Assembly: GCF_954871325.1 (NCBI RefSeq)
Contig: NC_088777.1
Coordinates: 19,507,366-19,571,365, forward strand
Source: Gordionus sp. m RMFG-2023
Taxonomy: Eukaryota > Nematomorpha > Gordioida > Chordodea > Parachordodidae
Length of the DNA: 64,000 nucleotides
Reading direction: 5' to 3'
This document shows, in pieces, positions 36,842 through 49,189 of this stretch. Both the position numbers and the translations under genes were made by a program. The notes under the pieces were generated by a model that had not been told where the DNA came from, did not search any database, and was given only the letters and a program-made list of their open reading frames with translations. The number at the start of each line of letters is the position of its first letter. Within the stretch, counting starts at the first letter, position 1.

Positions 36842-37631
36842 ATACCATGATGTTAAAAATATAGAAACTAATCTAATTCTTAGGCATAAAATATTTAAAT
36901 AATCTCAAGAAAATTTTTTAAATTCAATAATGGGATAAAAATGAGTAAAAAAAATTAAGTATCAATTAAAAAATTATATAATATTCAATTATAATACGGG
37001 TGAGGGAAAAAAATAAATAATCTAACAAAAAGAGAGAAAAATTAAGTTAAAATTGAAAAAGTCGCAAATTATTTTAAATGACTATATTGCATTAGAGAAT
37101 TAGGTTAAAAAAATAAGAAAGAACTCAGTTAATAATCATAAAATATTTTAAAATGACTCGCAGGACAAAATCGAAAAGGAAATCTGTTTAAAAAAATTTA
37201 ATATGCTTAAAAATGGGGAAAATAGAAAGGTAAACAAAAACAAATAGAAAAATTAAATTTAAAAATATAAAATATACTATTTTTTGCAAAACTAGCATTA
37301 ATAAGCATCTGTACTATCTAGGTTACAAATTAGGTAGAAATCCCAAGTTGGCAAGCTAATTTATCACATTCCATATATGTTGTGTTTAAAAATATCATTT
37401 AGGTTTGTTTTTAAATATAAATTGTTTGTATAAAAATTTAGTTTCAGCCTTGTATAAAATTAATTGTTTATATTATTTTTCTATTTCATACCGTTCATAT
37501 TTTGATTGTTAAGAAAATGCTTTGTCCTTATTCAACTTAATTTGGATATTTAGTGCTTTTTAATACAGGATAAAAATTGTTTTAGGTCGGACATCCATCC
37601 TATTTTAATTTATTCTTTACATATGTTTCAG

Positions 37632-40600
37632 GCATTCATAAAACAAAAAAATATAAAAGGATTTGAAAATACTTCTGGTGGAAAATTTGAAGTGATAGAA
37701 CGGTAAATATTATTTTATTTTAATCATATTTATTTACAGATTCTATGAACATTATATCTCAATATTGATAGTAATTATAACTTACACTAAAGAAATTAAG
37801 CTTAAAATCAGCCATCACCCATCTTTAAAGTAATTAAATTATACTGTAGTTCTCGGGTATAGGCTTTTTCTTTGTCCCACTCCTTTTAAATTAAAGCCTA
37901 TAGAGGTTTAAGCAACATTTTTCGAAATGTTGTGCCTACAAGTACGTGCGGCTTGCCCACAAACGTGTGGAGGGCTCCTCATATTTTTACTTTTATACCC
38001 AAATTAAATTGTTCCAATTAGATGGAAATGAGGAAAACCTAGCGTAGCTCTGTTGTGTATTCAACGTTAGAGGGCGATGCGCTATATATCACGTATCACG
38101 TAGTAATAGGTGGCATTATTATTTTTCATATTTTATTCTCAATTTTCTAGTTATGTGTTTTTTTAAAAAAATTTTTTTTTGCTTTTTTGGCTATTTAGTC
38201 GATAATAAATAGCTGAATATTAAGTAAGACATAGGACGCGGCCTAATTGCTTATTTTAAAAAAATATTCAAGACGTATCTTTATATATTTTATACTATAT
38301 ATAAGTATTTATTAATGTTTCATTCTTTACCATATTCATTTATAATTCATATCAATAGCTCAAATTGATGTGTCCTTTATCTAAGGTTGCAGGCACGTAC
38401 GCAGCGGGGGAGGGGGGGGGCAGGGGGACAAATCCCCGTCAAAGCCAAAAAATGCAGATGCCGGATTACATTTTTCAAAAATATTATTGTTAATATTAAT
38501 TTATATTTGTTAATATTTATTCCTATCTCATATATATAGTTAATTACATTTATTTATCACATTAATCTACTAAGTTATTTTAATTTCGATTTCAAGTTTT
38601 CCTTGGCGTAATTTACCTATTATTTTCAACTTTTAATGGCGTTATCTAAATTTCTAGTCAAATAATAATTATTTCTGAAAATCCTTGTCCAACAGGGAGA
38701 AAGAAATTGCAAGCCTCTCCAACGAGATCGAGTCTCCGTCATCAAGCAGAAACAGCTTTTATGGAGTTAGAAGAGCCGATTATTAATGCCATTCATTACT
38801 GAAGTATCACAATGGCTTGAAAGAAATATTTCCTCAATTCCAAATTTTTTTTATCATTAGAATGTATTATTTAATTATAAAACTATTTTATGTAATACTT
38901 TTCAAAAACATGACATTGACTTGATTAAGAAGATGAGAATAGCCGAGAGCATTTTATTAGAACTCAAGGAAATTATAGCTAATGTTGATGAAGAATTTCA
39001 TATTTTATATGTTATTGTTGAGTCAAAAGCAGAGCTATACGTGTTTAATATTTGCCCCCCCCCCTCGACTTGCAGCAAGCAAGCTCATCGTCAAAACATT
39101 AATATAGGATCAGTAGAAGAGTATTAAAAAAAAGTCCCCTCTCTTAGATATATTTATAACCCAAATAAATAATTGGTTTTTGATTCATCATGCAGCACTT
39201 ACAAATCCGCAGATATTATTTCCACAAAAGCCTTTCCAACCTTTTCAGATGGTGATAGAAAAAAAAATATTTGTTAGATTTTTATCATGAAGATGTTAAA
39301 ATATCTTATGATGCCTTATTAGCTGAATAACTATTAAAAGATTAACTATGGTTGATACAGTCCCAAAAAATGTTATGGATGCTTTGCATTATTTCAAACA
39401 CATTTTAGATTATATTCCCAATGTATCAAAATGGTTATATATTAGCAACTCTTCCCATTAGTAAACTAATGAGAGAACATTATCTTTTTAAGAAGAATAA
39501 CAGAGCCCTGCAGAGGTACCATTTGCAGGGCACAGCCCAGATTTTTTAAAATATTTTTTCGGCCCGCGTTTTTTTTGAAAAAAATTTTCAGGCCCGTCCC
39601 GGCTTTTTTGAAAATATAATATTCAGGCCTGGCCCGAATTTTTTTAAAAGAAATTATATTTATTTTTGATTTTTATAGCTAATAATGGCGATTTCAAATA
39701 TTTGATTTTAAAATATACAGCTCGGCCCGGATATGTTTAAAAAAATTAAAATATGGTCCGGCTCGGTGGCCGGGCTGGCAAGTCTCTGAAAAACATACCT
39801 ATGAAATACAACTTCTGAAAGTAGATTGAATGATTTGGATCTTTTGAATATTCATAGGCATTTAACGCCAAGTAAGGATAGATAATTGAAAAATTAGCTC
39901 AAAACATATAAAATACAATTATTCCTAAGAAACTTTTTGTGTATTAATTTGTATTTCCAACATTAAAATTTTTTATACTTTATATATTTTAAAGGCTCAA
40001 AAAATTCAAATTTCAATTTTTCATCTAAGTGATTCATATCGTGGTTATATTCTCTTTATATTTTATAATTCACATTTATTTTATAGTTTTTTAATGCCGG
40101 TTTATATATATAATTTTTTTGTAATTCACATTAATTTAAAATTGTGTATTAGAAAAGTTAGTATTAGTCCTAATAAATTTATGCTTAGTATTTTTAATTA
40201 ACAATAATATTTCTTAAAAAATTTTATTATCCTCCCCCCCCCCCAGACCAAATTCCTGCGTACGCGCCTGTAAGGTTGTAAAAAAAAATTCAAATATAAA
40301 AAACGGAAAAAAGCCGGATCATTTAACAAAAGAAACGCTCAATAATTAAATTTAATAATCTATTTAAAAAAATTTAATTTTTTTTAATAAAATCAATTTA
40401 ACATAATGAGCTAGAATAGATATAATGATTCTGATAATAAAATTTTGACAAAATATTGGTAGGAGGTCGGTACGGCCCTTAAAAATTTCTATCGGATTTT
40501 GCGGCTCGCAAAATATATTTGTATCTCTACTTTTACAATATAACTTCAAGTAATTAAGTGGAATGGTTTAATATAAAAATCATATTATTCCTATCCCAAA

Positions 40601-41106
40601 ACAATAAGTATAAAATAATTAATTTTAATATTTCTATTATTTTTTTTTTGCTATTTACAAAAATATATTTTTATTTTATCCTAATAAAAATTCATACCCT
40701 TTTATGAAATTAAGTATTGTACCATTTATTGCTTTTGCTCAACGACATTAATGGATAAAATGAAATATATTAACCTAATTGTAAACCTATCGCTCACAAA
40801 CATGAACACTCCTATAAAAATTTTATGCTTATCTTTGCTAATTGACTTGCTGAAGTCTTTATATGAGTTGTCCTAAAAAATTCTAATAATCGAATCACCT
40901 TGACATCTGTTGAGCATAGTTTTAAGTTAATCAAGATTTACCAGAGGTCTTCCATGGCATAGGATTGGCTAGTCAGTTTATCCCCACTTTCCATTGAAAA
41001 TGACATTGCATCTTCTTTAGATTGCGAAGATACTATAGCATGCATTGCAAAACAAAAAAGCAATGATTTTATAATAACTTGTGAATATATTCCCCGCGCT
41101 ACTTAA
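37632..41106 (+). CDS. Last two exons of an unidentified gene
   Basis: Exon 37632-37702 (acceptor TTTCAG, donor GTAAAT) is open in only one frame: AFIKQKNIKGFENTSGGKFE, then VIER. It ends in phase 2. Exon 40977-41106 (acceptor AGTCAG) starts in the required phase and continues LSPLSIENDIASSLDCEDTI, then ACIAKQKSNDF, IITCEYIPRAT and a TAA stop. An AATAAA signal follows 15 bp later. Exact phase agreement plus the poly(A) signal make a real gene likely. Earlier exons lie somewhere after 35.3 kb. I cannot name the family. The intron contains repeat R1 copy 2 and hAT copy B. The gene converges on FGFRL1. Confidence 0.45.
37740..38115 (-). repeat. Dispersed repeat R1, copy 2 (possible structured RNA)
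   Basis: Inverse-orientation copy of 3755-4125. Read on the minus strand it contains a TATAAAA box about 20 bp upstream of GAGGAGCCCTCCACACG, a TGTG..CAAG/CTTG..CACA hairpin shared with copy 1, and a seven-pair hairpin with arms CAACATT/AATGTTG at 37913-37932. The TATA box and upstream conserved CATTTCCATCTAA block recall a small-RNA promoter, but copy 1 has GTGAAAA where the TATA box is, so this may be chance. Confidence 0.55.
38390..40270 (+). mobile_element. ZMYM1-type hAT, copy B (non-autonomous)
   Basis: An 1881-bp element with inverted ends CAGGCACGTACGCAG and CTGCGTACGCGCCTG and a perfect 8-bp target duplication TAAGGTTG (38382-38389 and 40271-40278). The interior keeps a degraded transposase stretch; 38921-39127 reads LLELKEIIANVDEEFHILYV, then SKAELYVFN and NINIGSVEEY, typical of the family. 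It lacks a complete frame. It carries a GC-rich MITE at 39501-39788 and lies in the intron of the unidentified + strand gene. Confidence 0.9.
39501..39788 (+). mobile_element. GC-rich MITE (GGCCCGG family) inside hAT copy B
   Basis: Ends CAGAGCCCTGCAG and CAAGTCTCTG. The interior consists of repeated GGCCCGG/CCCGGCC motifs separated by T- and A-rich tracts. The same insertion, at the same site, is in hAT copies C and D but not in A. Confidence 0.8.
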
Positions 41107-41121
41107 CTATTTATATTATTC

Positions 41122-41127
41122 AATAAA
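41122..41127 (+). terminator. Polyadenylation signal AATAAA
   Basis: AATAAA lies just after the TAA stop of the unidentified + strand gene, at the normal distance for a compact 3' end. In such AT-rich DNA this hexamer also occurs by chance. Confidence 0.45.
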
Positions 41128-41594
41128 AAATTTAAGATGATCTTTTAAGCTTTCTGCATTTTTATTTAAACAATATTGGAAAAATCCGATGCAAGCTTAG
41201 GTAATTTTATTATTTTAACGAAACCCAAAAAATATTTGTGCATCGGACTCTAGAAGTCAAAATATGGCTCTGGTTGGAATGCTAAAAATAGGCTAAATAT
41301 TATTTGAATGAAATGTAATAAAAAAAAATTAAATATTTTAATAAATTTTCTTATTTATTTCATCAAATATAAAGTATAATTTCACAAATCTTCAATTTAA
41401 TTTTACAATTAATTGCCAGAACGATATCATAACCAATGTAATTTTCACTTAATTTACTTTTTGTTTTATTTAAGAATTAATGGATTCTTTTGATGATATT
41501 TATTTTAAAGAATGTATATTTATTGCACTTCAACATTAATTTAAATGATAAAAATTCATTTTATGAATTGATTTATTTTATATAAAAATATCCC

Positions 41595-44500
41595 TTAAAG
41601 GGAATATATAATATAAGAATCGTCATCTTTTATCTCGGCGGAAAGAATTTCGCGATTATTTGGACAGGTCAAGTTGAGATGTTGATTGGGCTTCTTGTTT
41701 TGTTTGCTGTAATGTGAGTCGTTATAACTTCTCCCGTAGGAAGGTCGTTTGTTAATCTTGTTTTTACAGATATTTATCTCTTCGTAATTGTTAGAATTTA
41801 CACTATGACACGTTTTCACATTAAATGAGCTGTCTGGAAGTGGAGGCCTGGGTTTTAGCATTTGTGGTTTTTGTATCGATTTATTTGTAGTTTGATGATT
41901 TATCGACATATTGGTGTTCAGTGATTGATCAGATGGCATTTGTAAACGTGATCGGTAATCTTCGGCCAAAGAATTATTTAACCTAATTGTTAAGATCCAC
42001 AAATATCAATCAACATTATTGATGACAAATGGTTATTAATTTGTTGTATTTTAAAATCTAGCAATAAATAAATCTTTAGAAGTGTCAATTAAAATAAATT
42101 TAATTTTTCTTACCTTTTCTATAATTTTTTTAAAATGGTGAAATAATTATAACAAAATTAATCGTTATTATACATATTTTTATTCTAACCTGCTTTTAAT
42201 GCCTTCTGCGGCGATCAAATCCACTATAATATTGTCTGACTTATGAGTAGATCCGCGAGAATCACAGGAAAAAACGCAACTACTTGGTCCTGCACTCGGT
42301 ACAACTCGCCAATTCACTTTATCCATTCCACCACGATCACTCTCTTCTAAAATCTCCTTGGGATAAGGGGGTAACTGAAATAGCGGGTTTCGATTCAGAA
42401 ATATTGACCTATCATGATCGGATGTTAGACATTCGCTAGGATTGTAATCCTTGGCGTAAGATTCGTAATAATCAACAGCAGAATTGGACATCAAACTCCC
42501 ACTCGTATCCGTGATAGAAGTTGGTTCTGAATCACTCCGTAAGGCTTTGTTTATTCCATGATAATGCTTGGTTCCGTAACGAGAGATATCGTCGGACTCG
42601 GTAATATGATTTTCATTAATTTTAATCTTATTTGGTATAGAGCTCTGATGTTCGGACTCGCTTGGGTAAGAAGGGTTTATCATAGTTTTGTAACAACCCT
42701 GGCAATAAATTGTTGGTGGGTTAAATGTGTTCTGATAATCATCAATTTGTTTTGAGCAGCTTCTATCTTTATGATTAGAGGTAAAATGGGAGTCAAGCTT
42801 AATATTATGCTTTTTAGTATTTTCTCTGTTAGTTTTAAATTTATTATCGTGGCAATTTTGCTGGAATGAAATATCCTTTTTAATGTTTGTGCTACTATTC
42901 GAGGTATAATTGAATGAATTTAATTGAAGTTGTGTGTTATGACTATGAACTAAACTAGTAATATTTGTATTATTAAGATTGGTTTGATTATCTGAGTTTC
43001 TAATATTTTCATTGCATTCGTAATTAGATATGTCATTCTTATATTCCTTAATTCCAGGTATTGGGCTAGCTGCTTTTTTTAATGAATTAGTAGATTTGAT
43101 ACACCAACTACATTCTAACATATATTTTATCAAATTAAAAATGCCTTTACTTGTATCAGCGGATGCTGACGAAGGTTCGTCGTATATAATATCGTATTTA
43201 TTCTTCGCGTGATCCTTCCTCTTTGTTTGCCTAGTATCTTTACTCACTACGCTATTAACTTCCATGTACCTCTGCGTATCATTTAAACATATTTTTTTCC
43301 CTGTCATCAAATCATTTAAACTCCATTCATTATTATGACAATTTCTATTATCATTTATATTATTTCTATCGCAAAACTTTTCGTCGCTGTCTCTTATAAC
43401 ATTAGAATGCGTAGTGATATCTTTTCGTTTTCCATTTAGAAAGAATGATCGCGTTGTAATCACGGCTAAAACTATTAGAGCTAAGGACAATATAGGCACT
43501 GCTATAAGTGCCGAGCCCGAAAGGGTGGCAATGCTGTTTAAGGTTGGCTTTTCTTCCTTTCTATCATCGTCTAAATTTAATGTCACGCTTCTATCATTAA
43601 TGGTAAAATTGAAGAAAGGATTTTCTCCATATGAGTCCTTATAATCTAAAAGATTTATAAATTAGACCAAAATTAGCTAAATTTTATGATTTGAAATTGG
43701 TTTTATAGAAATTAGCTAACTTGTGACATTTAAAATTTGATGAAAAAAATGGTGATTGATTTCAAATATTTTAAAATTATCTTAACTTATTTTTCCAATT
43801 TAAACAATAATAATAAGGAATATTACTTATAGATGTAACGTCCAAATAGCTGCCCCTGTAGTCATAACCTATCGCATTAGTAGCCATACAAACATAAAAT
43901 CCCGCTCGGATTTTATTCATATCCGAAATTTTAAGATGGCTATAATACCTACCATTAGGTCCATTCCAACCTTTGGTACTACTATCCCAGGGTAAAACTT
44001 GATATCTGTATGAATCCAAATTTATTACAATAGGCCTTTTCGGTTCAATTTTAGAAATTTTAGCAGTGTCCATCATGTTCATTTTATTATTTATATATTC
44101 AGACGTAGAAGTCTCATACGTATTTAAATTAGTTTTATCGATAATATTGTTATCTTCAATCCTTTTGAGCCACTAAACGATAAAAAAAAATTGTATATAA
44201 CATTTAAAATTAAATTGCCTATAAATAATTTAAGTAATTCGTATCACTTATTGGCAAAAAATATTTTACTTGTATGTGAGGTTTAAGTTCGCTAACTATG
44301 TCGCATTTTAATATAGCGTCCTGTCCTTCTATAATTGTCATATTGATTGGAAACTCGCCAACTAATTTTGGCCCTTTTATTTGCTCTAAAATAAATAAAT
44401 TCAACCATTTAAAAATATTATCAGTTAAGTTTAAAAACAAACCCACTATCTCCAAGAAGAAGGTCTTGTTGATAGCCCCGAACGGATTGTAAACCTTACA

Positions 44501-47500
44501 AGTGTAGAAACCTTCATCTTGCACATTGAGATTATACAGATCCAAATATTTTTCCGTATCAGTTGGTAATGCTCTTCCATCAGCGTCAGAAGTATCTCGC
44601 CACATTTGCTTACCATTCTTATACCAAGTTAATATGGGTTGGGGAAAACCATCGGTGGATGGACATTTAAGGGTAACATCGTTACTTATATGCTTAATTA
44701 TGACATCCACATTGTGATCCATATAAACTTGAGGCCCGTTAATTTGATTAGATTTTATTTGAGTCGTCAAATTACCCAAAAATTTTGGGTTTCCTTGATA
44801 ATAATTTATTAATAAAAATTTATAATTGTAAGCGATTTATACAAAAAATGACGACTTCTCTGTATTTTCTTACATGAAGTGGCAATTTTTGTTGCTCCTG
44901 AAAATTTTATTAAAGCTTTTTTAATAAATGGTAGGCCGGTCTATTCAAAAATTCGATTCATTTCAAATAATATGAATTAAATAGTAAAATATTTGTTTTT
45001 AATTAATTACGAATAATTTTATTGGATATTCCAATATTTATATTTTTTAATATTAATCATTTGTCATTTCTTTTGATAACCTATCATCTGACAGGTGGTA
45101 TGATTAACAAGATATATCAACTGCTTGAGAAACTCTTTTCTTAGTTGGAACTAATTTGCTTTCAAAAAATCATCTTATAAATTTATTAATATGCATGTTC
45201 TTGATCGCATGTTCTTTAATCTTTATCATCAGATTATTATAATAATTTTTTCTGTTTAAAATTAGATATGATGAAATCATTTTATAACATTATATTTTAA
45301 AATCGAATTATTTTAATAGAATACATATTATAGTAAATTATATTTGTGAGATTCGATTGAATAGGCTTAATGTACAGTCAGGCGCGTACGCAGGAATTTG
45401 GTCTGGAGGGGGGGGGGATAATAAATTTTTTTAAGAAATAACATTTTTAATTAAAAATACTAAGCATAAATTTATTAGGATTAATAACTTTTCTAATACA
45501 CAATTTTAAACTAATGTGAATTAAAAAAATTATATATATAAACCGGCATTTAAATGTGAATCATAAAATATAAAGTGAATATAACCCACGATATGAATCA
45601 CCTAAATGACCCAAAATTGAAATTTGAATTTTTTGAGCTTTTAAAATATATAAAGTATAAAAAATTTAAATGTTGTAAATATAAATTAATACACAAAAAG
45701 TTTCTTAGGAATAATTGTATTTTGTATGTTTTGAGCTAATTTTTCAATTATCAATCCTTGCTTGGCGTTAAATGTCTATGAATATTCAAAAGATCCAAAT
45801 CATTCAATCTACTTTCAGATGTTGTATTTCATAGGTATGTTTTTCACAGACTTGCAGGCCCGGCCCCTGAGCCGGACCGTATTTTAATTTTTTTAAATAT
45901 ACCCGGGCCGGGCTCGTAATTTTTTTTTTAAAAACACCCGGGCTGGGCCTGAAAATTTTTTAAGAAAAAATATCCGAGCCGAGTTGTATATTTTAAAACC
46001 AAATATTTGAAATCGTTATTATTAGCTATAAATATCAAAAATAAATATAATTTATTTTAAAAAATTCGGGCTAAGCCAGCCGGGCCGGGCCTAAAAATTT
46101 TTTTAAAAAAAACCCGGGCCGGAAAAAATTTTAAAATAAAATCTGGGCCTGGTCCTGCAAATGGTACCTCTGCAAGGCTCTGTTATACTTCTTAAAAAAG
46201 TGAATGTTCTCTCATTAGTTTACTAAAGAGCTGCTAATATATATAACCATTTTAATAATTGGGAGTATAATCTAAAATGTGTTTGAAATAAAAAGCATCC
46301 ATAGCATTTTTTGGGACTGTATCAACCATAGTTAATCTTTTAATCATAGTTATTCAGCTAATAAGGCATCATAAGATATTTTAACATCTTCATGATAAAA
46401 ATATAACAAATATTTATATTTTTTTTCTATCACCATATGAAAAAGGTTGGGAGAGGGGACATTTGTTTTATAATACTCTTCTACTGATCCTATATTAATG
46501 TTTTGATGATGAGCTTGCTTGCTGCAAGTCGAGGGGGACAAATATTTAACACGTATAGCTCTGCTTTTGACTCAACAATAACATATAAAATATGAAATTC
46601 TTCAACAACACTAGCTCTATTTCCTTGAGTTCTAATAAAATGCTCTCCGCTATTCTCATCTTCTTAATCAAGTCAATGTTATGTTTTTAAAAGTATTACA
46701 TAAAATAGTTGTATAATTAAATAATACATTCTAATGAGAAAAAAAATTTGGAATAAGTATTGAATCCAATAATTTTCTTGCTTCTGAGGAAATATTTCTT
46801 TCAAGCCATTGTGATATTTCAATAATAGCATTAATAATCAGCTCTTCTAACTCCAAAATAGTTGTTACTGTGGCGGAGACTCGATCTCGTTGGACAAGCT
46901 TACAATTTTTTTCTCCCTGTTGGACAAGGAGTTTCAGAGATAATTATTATTTTATTAGAAATTTAGATAAATATTACGCCACTAAAATTTGAAAATAATA
47001 GGTAAATTACGCCAAGGAAAACTTGAAATCGAAATTGATTGATAAAATAACTTAGTAGATGAATGTGATAAATAAAATATATATATATATATATGTGTAT
47101 ATATGAGATAAGAATAAATATTAACAAATATAAATTAATATTAACAATAATATTTTTGAAAAATATAATCCGGCATCTGCATTTTTTGGCTTGGGGGGGG
47201 GGGGGATTTGTCCCCCTGCCCCCCTTCCCGCTGCGTACGCGCCTGTGTACAGTAATCGCCATCCTACCCTCATTACTGTTTACCCGTTTCTATACGCTCC
47301 ACTCCACTGTATTTTAGCCAATTCATAACTTGATTAACAAGTAACTCATGAAGGGCAGGTTTTAGACCAAAATTTTTTAATTAATATATTTTTATTTAAA
47401 AAAAAAATTAATTTAATTTAATATTTTGTTATATGAATTGTTTTTATTATAATATACAATTTTATTCATTTTTACGATGTAATAAAAACCAAAAAAATTT

Positions 47501-49136
47501 TAAATAAAATTTATTGATATTATAAACGATTTTTTTATAATGTATAATAATAATTTATTGTTATTTTGGGGAATTTTTTTTTACTTCCTGGCAATGTGTT
47601 AGAAAATGCGTCAATTGTAGATTGAAATTTTACAATTCCAGAGTTATTTTTTGCTATGTGCGTGTCTAAATATAAATTTTATAAAAAAATATGTAACATA
47701 TTAGTTAGATAAAATTATTAATATCTCTAAACTTTATCCATTTTTTAAGCCTAAACATTCAAATAGATACAAATCGTGTTTTTAAAAAAATCTTATTATA
47801 TTGTATCCATCTCAAGTCAAAAATTTATAATGTAAATAAATAATAGTTAATAATTTTAAGACCTATGACAACTAGATTGTAGTTTATACGAATGTTTCCA
47901 AATCCGTTGAGTACCTTACACACATATATTCCGCTATCTGAAGTATACGTCTGTTTAATTTTCAAATAGTTTATTTCCAATATGAGGGCGGGGCCTTCTG
48001 TATCTAAATTTACATTGGTATTTCCAAATAGAAATTCACGTTCTTCAAAGATTTCCGACTTATTTTCTGTTAGGTTTTGGGTCTGGGTGTTATAATTCAC
48101 GAACATTTTGACTATCTTATGACCAGTCCAGGCGACATTATTGATTTCCTCTCCATCCTTAGTCCACTGATATATAACGGGGCCGTGAGCATATGATTTC
48201 CAATGTACGACGCAGGGTAATTTAATCGTTTCGCCTATATAGGTTACCCTTTCACTAGGCGACAACACTAAGGGCTCATAAATTTTTGGAGGCTCTTGAT
48301 CATATATATAATATAAACCAAAAAAAAATCATTATAATTTATGTTATTTATTATAAAATTGAATTTTTTATATTTGCTGTCACTTTAATTTATTATATTT
48401 CTTTCTAGTATAAAAAGTAAAAACAGTAAAAGCATTTCTAAATTTTTCTATATTATTTAAATATAGAATAGAAATGTGTAAAAATAAAAACGATATATAA
48501 TAAATCATCGCGGTTTAGCAAAATTTATGGCTATGTTTAATTTACCCCAATTTTTGCCAGTTTTAAAAACTTAAATTATTTAAAGTGCCCGTTTTTTAAT
48601 TTTGAAGTACGTGATTTTTTATTCGTATTGCAGCACATAGTGTACTTGCTTTATGAATTTCAGACAATTTCGGCATAAATTTTGCTGTAATAAATTCATG
48701 TAAATTTAGAGTAGTCCTATTAACGAAAAAATTATCTATAATTTACAGAATAGGTATTCTAAACTTGCTGAAATATTATCGGAAAAATTGGATGTCCCAA
48801 ATTTAAAAAAACACGCTCTATAAATGATTTAATTTTTTTTAAATTTACTAAAAACCCACATTTGCTAAACCCCTAAACATTTACATATGAACCCCAGATT
48901 TAATATACTCCTAAACATATATAGATGTTAAGAAATGGAAAGCATTTTATTTACATACTTACTTTAAGAATTTTTTTTTTAAAGTTCTCACATTTTAATA
49001 AAAGATACAAAATATTGATGTAAGATATGTTTTAATAGTAACCTCTTTGCTGAACCGGTTGAACGTTCCATGCTAAAATAGTTCGGAGATTAAAGATCAG
49101 CATAAATGTTGCAGTATACATTAATCTCGGTTGCAT
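41595..49136 (-). CDS. FGFRL1: Fibroblast growth factor receptor-like 1 (complete, seven exons)
   Basis: FGFRL1 is a kinase-less FGF-receptor relative (planarian nou-darake belongs to this family) that binds FGF or heparin at the cell surface and modulates signalling. Exons are 49136-49043 (signal peptide), 48294-47863 (Ig1), 44793-44443 (Ig2), 44385-44270 and 44172-43827 (Ig3), 43645-42190 (membrane and tail) and 41982-41595. All junctions are GT-AG with matching phases (1,1,1,0,1,2), summing to 1061 codons with TAA. Signal: MQPRLMYTATFMLIFNLRTI. Ig pairs are C59-C157 (W75), C219-C274 (W232) and C320-C426 (W332). Hallmarks are WTKDG, VCKVLNGFG, KPHIQ|WLKR, and GFYVCMATNAIGYDYR near the end of Ig3, which is FGFRL1-like rather than FGFR-like. 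The membrane helix is about 485-509. The 549-residue tail lacks a kinase, is Asn/Ser-rich, and has PKPRPPLPDSS-like proline motifs and several tyrosines. Human FGFRL1 has about 504 residues in all, so the tail is greatly expanded. Intron 2 (3.1 kb) holds hAT copy C. Confidence 0.93.
45379..47245 (-). mobile_element. ZMYM1-type hAT, copy C, in FGFRL1 intron 2
   Basis: An 1867-bp element with ends CAGGCGCGTACGCAGG and CTGCGTACGCGCCTG and a perfect 8-bp target duplication TGTACAGT (45371-45378 and 47246-47253). It is inverted relative to copy B but shares its internal sequence, including the NINIGSVEEYYKTNV transposase stretch at 46350-46541. There is no complete transposase frame. A GC-rich MITE is nested at 45845-46182. 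The perfect duplication shows a fairly recent insertion. Confidence 0.9.
45845..46182 (-). mobile_element. GC-rich MITE inside hAT copy C
   Basis: A 338-bp inverse copy of the MITE in hAT copy B, with ends CACAGACTTGCAGG and TGCAAGGCTCTG. It has more GGCCCGG repeats than the other copies, indicating internal expansion. Confidence 0.78.
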
Positions 49137-49189
49137 AATTTGTGAGAATTATATCTTAATGTAATAAATGAAAAAAAATGATATAAACA

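Larger units (their letters stand above)
35265..37631. other. Upstream region between OSGEPL1 and a + strand gene
   Basis: Probably holds the OSGEPL1 promoter and the start of the unidentified + strand gene. A possible first exon at 36002-36048 (ATG, then MKMENGVEFVILIYKR, donor GTATAT) is weakly supported and does not phase directly with the exon at 37632. A tandem repeat (35648-35774) and a MITE (36659-36841) lie here. Confidence 0.35.

Noticed and set aside
46963-47317. Open frames near the end of hAT copy C
   Set aside because: They run across the terminal inverted repeat and its G-run, and are different in the other copies.
48577-48822. Possible MITE in FGFRL1 intron 1
   Set aside because: The candidate ends (GTGCCCGTTTTTTAAT and AAAAAAACACGCTC) pair only loosely and no target duplication was found.
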